From the NCBI RefSeq assembly GCF_027923465.1, contig NZ_BRLB01000001.1:1364001-1428000 (forward strand): 64,000 nucleotides of DNA. Reading direction: 5' to 3'. Both the position numbers and the translations under genes were made by a program. The DNA is from Vallitalea longa (GTDB lineage: Bacteria; Bacillota; Clostridia; Lachnospirales; Vallitaleaceae). Below the pieces are notes generated by a model. It saw only the letters and a list, made by a program, of their open reading frames with translations, was not told the origin of the DNA and made no database searches. Shown here piece after piece: positions 58,480-64,000 of the stretch; within the stretch, counting starts at the first letter, position 1; each line of letters begins with the position of its first letter.

Positions 58480-59192
58480 GATAATTCCTCCGTTTTCTTT
58501 ACAAATTCATTAACTTGAATTATTACTGTTATAAGTAAAATGGAAAATAAAATAATCCAAAAATGCAAATATGCATCTGTATAGACAATGTGGTATGAAT
58601 ATATTAAAATATTATTCAGTATACTTACAAAACAACTTATTCCACCACATACATAATTTGTTTCTCTAATACTGAAATGCTGAAGAGTGAACAACGATAA
58701 TATACAAGTAAACAAATATGGTGTAAGAATATAAAGTGAAAATTGTATCAAACTATAATCTGTCTTTCCTACAAGAGCCAATATGATTATCGCAAACACA
58801 ATAATATTAAAGCTACCTAAAATACCTAATCTAGCAAGTACAACCTCCGAGAATCTATGCTTACAACTCATCTCTAGCTCCTGCATCCTATATGATGTGC
58901 TTCTTGCAATTTCTGTAATTGAAACCAACGCCACAAAAGGTAATAGTGAAGATACCGTCCATAATATATTTAGCTCCCTACAATTGAATACGAAAAATGT
59001 ATAATACAAAACGCTAAGAACCAATATACCCGATACAATCCATACACGTTTTCTTATATATCCTATTTGACTACTTATAAAATCATATTGTGTTGCTTTG
59101 GGATAATCAAAATCATTAAGAAATCTCTCTTTCCGTCTAGCTTTTGGTGGATCAAAAGCTGATTTTATATCTTTTTTCAATTTACTATTCAA
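58464..59192 (-). CDS. Six-TM membrane protein downstream of an ECF sigma factor
   Basis: A 242-residue protein with a basic cytosolic N-terminus (about 48 residues) and about six TM helices between 50 and 230. Starts at TTG with GGAGG six bases upstream, overlapping the sigma gene's end by eight bases. The position directly after a sigma factor suggests a membrane-bound anti-sigma factor, but no zinc-binding anti-sigma (ZAS) motif is present; it could equally be a second transporter subunit. Its helix layout is unlike a permease of the ABC-2 family. Function inferred from context only. Confidence 0.65.
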   Translation of the reverse strand: MNSKLKKDIKSAFDPPKARRKERFLNDFDYPKATQYDFISSQIGYIRKRVWIVSGILVLSVLYYTFFVFNCRELNILWTVSSLLPFVALVSITEIARSTSYRMQELEMSCKHRFSEVVLARLGILGSFNIIVFAIIILALVGKTDYSLIQFSLYILTPYLFTCILSLFTLQHFSIRETNYVCGGISCFVSILNNILIYSYHIVYTDAYLHFWIILFSILLITVIIQVNEFVKKTEELSWSLQ

Positions 59193-59646
59193 GAAAATCC
59201 TCCTTTCTTATAACTAGTTTCAATTGTTTCAATGCCTTATTGACCTTTCTATGTATACTGAATCTAGATAACCCTGTTATATTACTTATTTCATTCATAG
59301 ATAAATCATTGGCATAACGCAAAAGTATAATCTCTTGTAGATCATCCGATAACGTAGCAATTGCTTGTTTCATTGCAAAATTAGTCTCGAATTCATCTAT
59401 AGTATTTTCTGAAGGTATCTCGTCATTTAATAATAGATTTTCTTTTTTCTTATATGTATCCATGCACAGATTTTTTGCTATGGTATAAAGGTAAGCAAGT
59501 AATTTACCTCTATTTATGTATGAATTTTGACTAAAGTATTTGAGGAAGGTTTCCTGGGTCAAATCTTCCGCTAGCTGAGGATTATTCACCTTAAAATAAC
59601 AATATTTATATATTTTGTCGTACTGATCTTCGATATCTAAAGACAC
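59185..59646 (-). CDS. ECF-type RNA polymerase sigma factor
   Basis: A 153-residue sigma-70-family protein with region 2 (YKYCYFKVNNPQLAEDLTQETF...GKLLAYLYTIAKNLCMD) and region 4 (LSDDLQEIILLRYANDLSMNEI...SRFSIHRKVNKALKQL); no regions 1 or 3, as in ECF sigmas. The start is GTG with AAAGGAGG seven bases upstream; a longer reading from ATG would put the RBS inside the gene. It heads an operon with a membrane protein and an ABC transporter, a pattern known for envelope-stress or antibiotic-response modules. Its own promoter could not be placed. Confidence 0.88.
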   Translation of the reverse strand: MSLDIEDQYDKIYKYCYFKVNNPQLAEDLTQETFLKYFSQNSYINRGKLLAYLYTIAKNLCMDTYKKKENLLLNDEIPSENTIDEFETNFAMKQAIATLSDDLQEIILLRYANDLSMNEISNITGLSRFSIHRKVNKALKQLKLVIRKEDFLE

Positions 59647-59872
59647 TGCAAATCCTCCTTTCATAATGTATAACGAATCACTAGTAAAAAATGTGCGATA
59701 ATATTTTAATTTTTTTTATTTAAATTATATACTCTATAAAATTATATATAAAACCATTTAAAACAAGAAAAAAACCACATGATATGTAAATATCTTATGA
59801 TTTTCCCTTGAATGCTGCAATTTGTAAGATACAGCCTCTATTCTATATTAATTTTTCTAACCAGCTTTGATA

Positions 59873-60349
59873 CTATGCTTTAAACCCTCGTGATCTGTTT
59901 CCATCAATTATAGTTTCATTGAGTGTCCCTCTACCATAAGTTAAACCAGCATATAATGTTTGGGAATTCTTAATGAGAGACTGATTATTTTGTCCTTGTG
60001 CCGCTTGATTGAAACCTTCAAATAATATATTAGCTATTTTCTTCACTTCTATTAATGGTTCTTTATCAAATTTGATAGAAGATTTTATTAGAAGCTTATT
60101 AATGTAAATATATAGTGATAACAGGTTTCTTGATATCTCATATGACATATCCAAGTTATCTGTTAGTTCTCTATGATATTTATGTACTTTAACCATATTC
60201 TGGTTATAGGCATCTTCATTTCTATTATCAATAGCTTCTATAGATTTATCAATTTCTTTCAGGAACAATTCATAAGTAATCAACAATAATTGTTCTCTAC
60301 CTGCGTTAACAACTCTATTCTGATATGTTTTAACTGTATCGTCTATCAT
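59873..60349 (-). CDS. fliS: Flagellin chaperone FliS
   Basis: A 158-residue FliS: helical bundle with YQNRVVNAGREQLLLITYELFLKEI near the start and the flagellin-binding groove helices that follow (LSLYIYINKLLIKSSIKF). The last 45 residues are an additional Gly/Asn-rich tail of no known role. It lies 58 bases downstream of the flagellin gene with no terminator between, so co-transcribed. RBS AAAGGAAT before ATG. Confidence 0.9.
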   Translation of the reverse strand: MIDDTVKTYQNRVVNAGREQLLLITYELFLKEIDKSIEAIDNRNEDAYNQNMVKVHKYHRELTDNLDMSYEISRNLLSLYIYINKLLIKSSIKFDKEPLIEVKKIANILFEGFNQAAQGQNNQSLIKNSQTLYAGLTYGRGTLNETIIDGNRSRGFKA

Positions 60350-60407
60350 TATAACATTCCTTTCGGGATATAATAATACTACATTAACCTTTATGTACTC
60401 TAGCTAT

Positions 60408-62210
60408 TTAACCTTGTAATAATTGCAAAATAGATTGTGGTCTTTGATTAGCTTGAGCTAACATGGAAGTTCCTGCTTGGGCTATAACATTTCTCTGAGT
60501 ATATTGAGCCATCTCATATGCCATATCTGCATCTTGAATCCTTGATAAAGCTTCTGTCATACTTTCTGAAGCAACACTTAAGTTATTAACAGTATGCTCT
60601 AATCTATTTTGGTAAGCACCTAACTTAGCTCTAATGGATGAAACTTGATTGATTGCTTCATCTACAACACCTATTGCTATCTGTGCTCCATCAGCCGTTG
60701 ATAGATTAAGAGTATGGATTCCAAGAGCTTTTGGTGATAGGTTAGGTATTCTTATCTCCATGAATTGACCTTCATTAGCACCTATTTGTAAGTCTAGTGG
60801 TCCAGCATCCAGAACACTTACATTGGTTTGGTTACATATTGTTGCCTTGTATGCAGAAAGAGCGCTTATAGCTTGTCCTCTTGTTGGATTTCCTGTCATA
60901 CTCATTATATTATCAATAATATCTGACTCACTTATATTTGGATCTTTTAATCCAGTGGTAATTATAGCTTCAGATCCAGATAATATAGATTTAGCCTCTT
61001 TTTCTCCTTCAGCTAGAATGGCATTAGTTACAGATGATACATCAGTTGTATCTGGTATACTTATTGCTTTACATGCAGCTTTTTCTGCATCCTCTATTGT
61101 TTTACCAGTCCCTACTGCATTCATAAAAGCCTTTACATAATCTTCTGCTTGTTCCTTTGTAATTTTATTTCCACTAGTATCTGTAATATTTTCAGCTTCT
61201 TTTATTCCTTCTATATATGCATCATTATTAGCTGTAATTCCTTCCACAGCCTCAAATTTCATTTCAAAACCATTAATATCCGTAACAGTTACGATATTAC
61301 CCTTAGTTGAAATTGTAGCAGTTGCAGAAAAATCACTATTTGAACTATCAATACTAGCCTGAACATCTTCTCCCGTTACCTCTTGTGTTGATAAGCCAAG
61401 TTCACCTAATAATTTATTGGAACCTTTTAGATCTAATTTATGTTCTGAACCATATTGTTTCATCTCAAACTCTAATGTCATATGGGCACCAAAAGCAAAC
61501 TGTCCTTGAGCTCCTCCGCTATCTCTTGCAGTTAAAGTTGCTCCTACTTTTTCTGCTAATCCTCTTAACTTATTAAAAACTATATCAGCTGTATCAGTTT
61601 GATATATTTTTACCTCTTCCCCATTAAGACTAATAACACCATCATCAGTTATAGAATTGCAATCGGTTGATGTAATCTTTGCTTTTGTTGCATCAGATGT
61701 TATATTTAATTTGTAATCACCTGGCTCAACTGTATCAGATAGAGATACGATCTGTGCTATATTCTCATAATTAGGAAATGCTCTTCTGTCTATTTCACCG
61801 TTTAACAATTTTCTTTCATTGAATTCTATGTTATCAGATATTCTAAGAATCTCTTCTTGAAGTTGATTTACTTCTTTTTGAATAGCATCTCTATCTTCGT
61901 CGTCATATGTACCGTTAGATGCTTGTATTGATAACTCTCTTATTCTTTGAAGCATGGAATGTACTTCATTCAATGCACCCTCTGCAGTTTGAATAAGAGA
62001 TATTCCATCCATTGTATTCCTTTTTGCTTGGTCTAACCCTCTTACTTGTGTATCCATTTTTTGAGTTATGGCAAGGCCAGCTGCATCATCCGCGGAATGA
62101 TTAATTCTTAGCCCTGAAGATAATCTTTCTAGTGATTTATCTAATTTAGAATTATTCATTGACAGTTGATGTAAAGCTCTAAGTGCTGGTATATTGTGAT
62201 TAATTCTCAT
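60408..62210 (-). CDS. Flagellin with a large central insertion
   Basis: A 600-residue flagellin. N-terminal D0/D1 (MRINHNIPALRALHQLSMNN, LSSGLRINHSADDAAGLAI, LQRIRELSIQASNGT) and C-terminal D1/D0 (RAKLGAYQNRLEHTVNNL, QRNVIAQAGTSMLAQANQ, ending QSILQLLQG) are canonical. Between residues about 150 and 515 is a long hypervariable domain, twice the usual Clostridia length. Part is beta-rich (D2/D3-like); residues about 335-465 are rich in Ala, Glu and helix-formers and unlike common flagellin insertions. It contains three Cys, which is unusual in flagellin. The start is the ATG with GGGGTG upstream; an in-frame ATG 16 codons earlier is unlikely. Confidence 0.93.
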   Translation of the reverse strand: MRINHNIPALRALHQLSMNNSKLDKSLERLSSGLRINHSADDAAGLAITQKMDTQVRGLDQAKRNTMDGISLIQTAEGALNEVHSMLQRIRELSIQASNGTYDDEDRDAIQKEVNQLQEEILRISDNIEFNERKLLNGEIDRRAFPNYENIAQIVSLSDTVEPGDYKLNITSDATKAKITSTDCNSITDDGVISLNGEEVKIYQTDTADIVFNKLRGLAEKVGATLTARDSGGAQGQFAFGAHMTLEFEMKQYGSEHKLDLKGSNKLLGELGLSTQEVTGEDVQASIDSSNSDFSATATISTKGNIVTVTDINGFEMKFEAVEGITANNDAYIEGIKEAENITDTSGNKITKEQAEDYVKAFMNAVGTGKTIEDAEKAACKAISIPDTTDVSSVTNAILAEGEKEAKSILSGSEAIITTGLKDPNISESDIIDNIMSMTGNPTRGQAISALSAYKATICNQTNVSVLDAGPLDLQIGANEGQFMEIRIPNLSPKALGIHTLNLSTADGAQIAIGVVDEAINQVSSIRAKLGAYQNRLEHTVNNLSVASESMTEALSRIQDADMAYEMAQYTQRNVIAQAGTSMLAQANQRPQSILQLLQG

Positions 62211-62677
62211 TGTGACACCCCTTTTTATAAAAAATATAAATCTTTGATTTTGTTTCATTATAATAAAAACATTGCCCTATATTCTTATTCCATATATTCA
62301 AAAATATTTTTTATCGTTATAATATTTTTACCTAATAATATTATAAATAAAATTTAAGAATTACGTACATTTCTTAATTACATCTATACACATATTATTT
62401 ATCGACTTTTTATGCTTTTTAATTTAGGATATACGGTCAAAAGTCTTTAGGCATTATTTATCATTTGTATTGTTCCTTTTTTCATCTAAATTACCTATGA
62501 ACTCTGCTAATTCCTTAGCTAATAGATAAATATCTTTACTTGATTTATGTCTTTTCTCTTGGTTAGCATTTTCACTTTCTATAGAAATCACCCCTTCTGC
62601 AAAAGTACTCTTTTGTATAAGAAAATTCAGTTTAAATTCAACTCACCTTTTCAACTTACCCTAATTAATTCATTCAT
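62211..62677. other. 467-base gap upstream of flagellin
   Basis: Holds the small possible ORF at 62454-62591 and AT-rich sequence. No clear sigma-D (sigma-28) promoter of the TAAA-N15-CCGATAT form was found; a TAAA and a CGATAA near 62300-62330 have the wrong spacing. Confidence 0.5.
62454..62591 (-). CDS. Possible small protein between the FliK-like gene and flagellin
   Basis: A 45-residue open frame from GTG, highly charged and helical (SKDIYLLAKELAEFIGNLDE), with GGGG directly before the start rather than at normal distance, so initiation is doubtful. It lies in the flagellar region and has coding-like composition. It may be a small flagellar accessory protein or an artefact. Confidence 0.3.
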   Translation of the reverse strand: MISIESENANQEKRHKSSKDIYLLAKELAEFIGNLDEKRNNTNDK

Positions 62678-64000
62678 TTATATAAGGATTTCAAAATTAC
62701 CTTTTTCAGTCTCTACTGTGTTACTTTTGAATACATTTTGCTTAGAATCTAAAGGTGTTTCAACTATTGTATTCTCATATCTGATCGCAGTCACATTGTA
62801 TCCCATATCTTCCAAAGTATCTTTTAATTCATTGTGATAATTCATTAAGTACTCTGTTTCACTGTTCTTATTAGATGATATATTAAGTTCTACATCTTTG
62901 TCAGATATTTTTATAACTGAATTAACTATGCCTAAGTTCTTGGTCTTCAGGGATAACAATACTTGTGTAGAATCTGTATCATTAATTTTATCTTTATCAA
63001 TATAATACATATTCAGCTGAGTAATTTCACCATTCAGTATTACTGGTATCTGCATATACCCTTCCTTGTCCTCCAGCTCTTTATTCATATCCAGAATCCT
63101 AGTTATATCTGTTAAATCTCTAGTTATATCTATTCTTTTATTTGAATTAAGATAGAATGCATTACCTTTTATCTCTTCTAATTCATTTTGAAACTCTGTG
63201 TATAGAGATTCTATTTCTTCTCCATCAGCAAGACGTTCCAAAAGATTACTGAACTTATCCGTCATTTCATTATCTATATCAGAATCATTGATCTCATTCA
63301 TAAAATGTTTCAGCTTATTACTGAGTTCATTATTGTCTTGTAATAAACTGTTTATAGTATTAAGATTCTTAAGGTTTATAGGAAGTTGAAGGTTCTGCAA
63401 AAATTCTATGGATTTGGAGGAAATATTTTTTATTAGATTAAGCTGGTGGCGAATTTCCCTAGTATCTAATGCTTCTATCTCTCTCTCTTCATCTATGAAC
63501 GATAATATTTCATCTATATCCTTATCCATTATTCCATCTTTCTCTAATAATTCCTTCAAATTATTGGGAGATGCTTTTCTAATGAATTCCTTTATATTGT
63601 TTTCCATATATTTCATGTCTATTATATTATCTTCAGAAACTTTGAGTTCAAATTCTTCAATGCTATCTATTAGACCAATATTGCTTTTGTTAACCTCGAA
63701 ACCTGCTTTTTCAAAAGCCTGCTCTATTTGTTTTCTGATGGATTCCCTATCATATTGTAATTGTTGTAGTGTACCAAAATCATCATCTACATTAACATTG
63801 ATATCGGTATGTTTACCTCCTGTTTTCCTTAGGTATTTGGCAGCTTCCATTAGGTTGTTAAGTGATAGTTTCATATCCTTTTTCATTAAGAATCCTACTG
63901 CTCTTCCCTCTGATTTAGATATGGTGTTGAGCATTCTATAAATACCTATCATACTATTTCTTTCTTTTTCAGTAAGAGAATTGCTTTTATCCATTTCATT
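62678..64000 (-). CDS. FliK-like / DUF6240 protein, N-terminal part cut by the window edge
   Basis: A 440-residue open frame without a stop upstream, reaching the right edge, so the true start lies outside. Long helical, acidic, coiled-coil-like N-terminal part (about 1-250); a C-terminal beta-rich domain (LLSLKTKNLGIVNSVIKISDKDVELNISS) resembling the C-terminal domain of flagellar hook-length control protein FliK, followed by a tail. Position beside flagellin and FliS supports a flagellar role. The DUF6240/FliK assignment is tentative and rests on layout and general resemblance. Confidence 0.6.
   Translation of the reverse strand, partial: NEMDKSNSLTEKERNSMIGIYRMLNTISKSEGRAVGFLMKKDMKLSLNNLMEAAKYLRKTGGKHTDINVNVDDDFGTLQQLQYDRESIRKQIEQAFEKAGFEVNKSNIGLIDSIEEFELKVSEDNIIDMKYMENNIKEFIRKASPNNLKELLEKDGIMDKDIDEILSFIDEEREIEALDTREIRHQLNLIKNISSKSIEFLQNLQLPINLKNLNTINSLLQDNNELSNKLKHFMNEINDSDIDNEMTDKFSNLLERLADGEEIESLYTEFQNELEEIKGNAFYLNSNKRIDITRDLTDITRILDMNKELEDKEGYMQIPVILNGEITQLNMYYIDKDKINDTDSTQVLLSLKTKNLGIVNSVIKISDKDVELNISSNKNSETEYLMNYHNELKDTLEDMGYNVTAIRYENTIVETPLDSKQNVFKSNTVETEKGNFEILI

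Noticed and set aside
62280-62340. Sigma-28 promoter for flagellin (TAAA ... CGATAA)
   Set aside because: The two boxes are about 10 bases apart instead of 15 and lack the preceding CC.

Overview
The window is AT-rich, low-GC Gram-positive DNA. Ribosome-binding sites are strong GGAGG types, many -35/-10 boxes are close to consensus, and intrinsic terminators are common. Gene content points to an anaerobic, flagellated, S-layer-bearing member of the Clostridia: WalRK, pyruvate formate-lyase with its activase, a four-subunit pyruvate:ferredoxin oxidoreductase, a clostridial ferredoxin, MecA, SLH-domain surface proteins and flagellin/FliS. A relative of Vallitalea or other Lachnospirales is plausible, but this is inference and no rRNA is present to test it.

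Layout. (1) 1-6.0 kb, minus strand: the cell-wall two-component operon walR-walK, an unknown secreted protein and a YycH-like gene cut by the window edge, with a separate M23/LysM/G5 peptidoglycan hydrolase upstream. (2) 6.0-19.9 kb and 25.3-27.7 kb: a surface-protein island of six paralogues built from tandem Big_5 (SbsA-type Ig-like) repeats. Four carry N-terminal SLH-like anchors and two are short, anchor-less versions. Each gene has its own promoter and most have their own terminator. (3) 20-25.3 kb: a galactose (Leloir) cluster galR-galK-galE-galT, with an operator-like palindrome at the galR start site. (4) 28-35.4 kb: a miscellany with a stand-alone murG, a HIT hydrolase, a soluble orphan histidine kinase, an SH3b-CAP secreted protein, a flavodoxin-SCP2 fusion and a rhomboid protease. 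(5) 35.4-38.6 kb: the porGDAB operon. (6) 38.8-47.3 kb: a Tad-like pilus/secretion operon. It is headed by a Ser/Thr kinase fused to a CpaE/MinD-like ATPase-fold domain, followed by CpaB-like, TadZ-like, TadA, TadB, TadC, two tiny pilin candidates and two TadE-like membrane-anchored proteins. (7) 47.8-56.3 kb: purA, mecA, a DUF1858 protein, a GntR regulator divergent from pflB-pflA, a ferredoxin and a MerR/coiled-coil protein. (8) 56.4-59.7 kb: an ECF sigma factor in a tightly overlapping operon with a membrane protein and an ABC-2 transporter. (9) 59.9-64 kb: fliS, flagellin and a partial FliK-like/DUF6240 gene.

How it fits together: most of the window deals with the cell surface (wall homeostasis, S-layer, pilus, flagellum, secreted proteins). 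The rest is sugar-to-pyruvate catabolism with two alternative pyruvate-cleaving enzymes (POR and PFL). The most unusual item is the kinase-ATPase fusion at the head of the Tad-like operon, together with that operon's atypical small pilin candidates. No tRNA, rRNA, CRISPR array, transposase or recognised riboswitch was seen.
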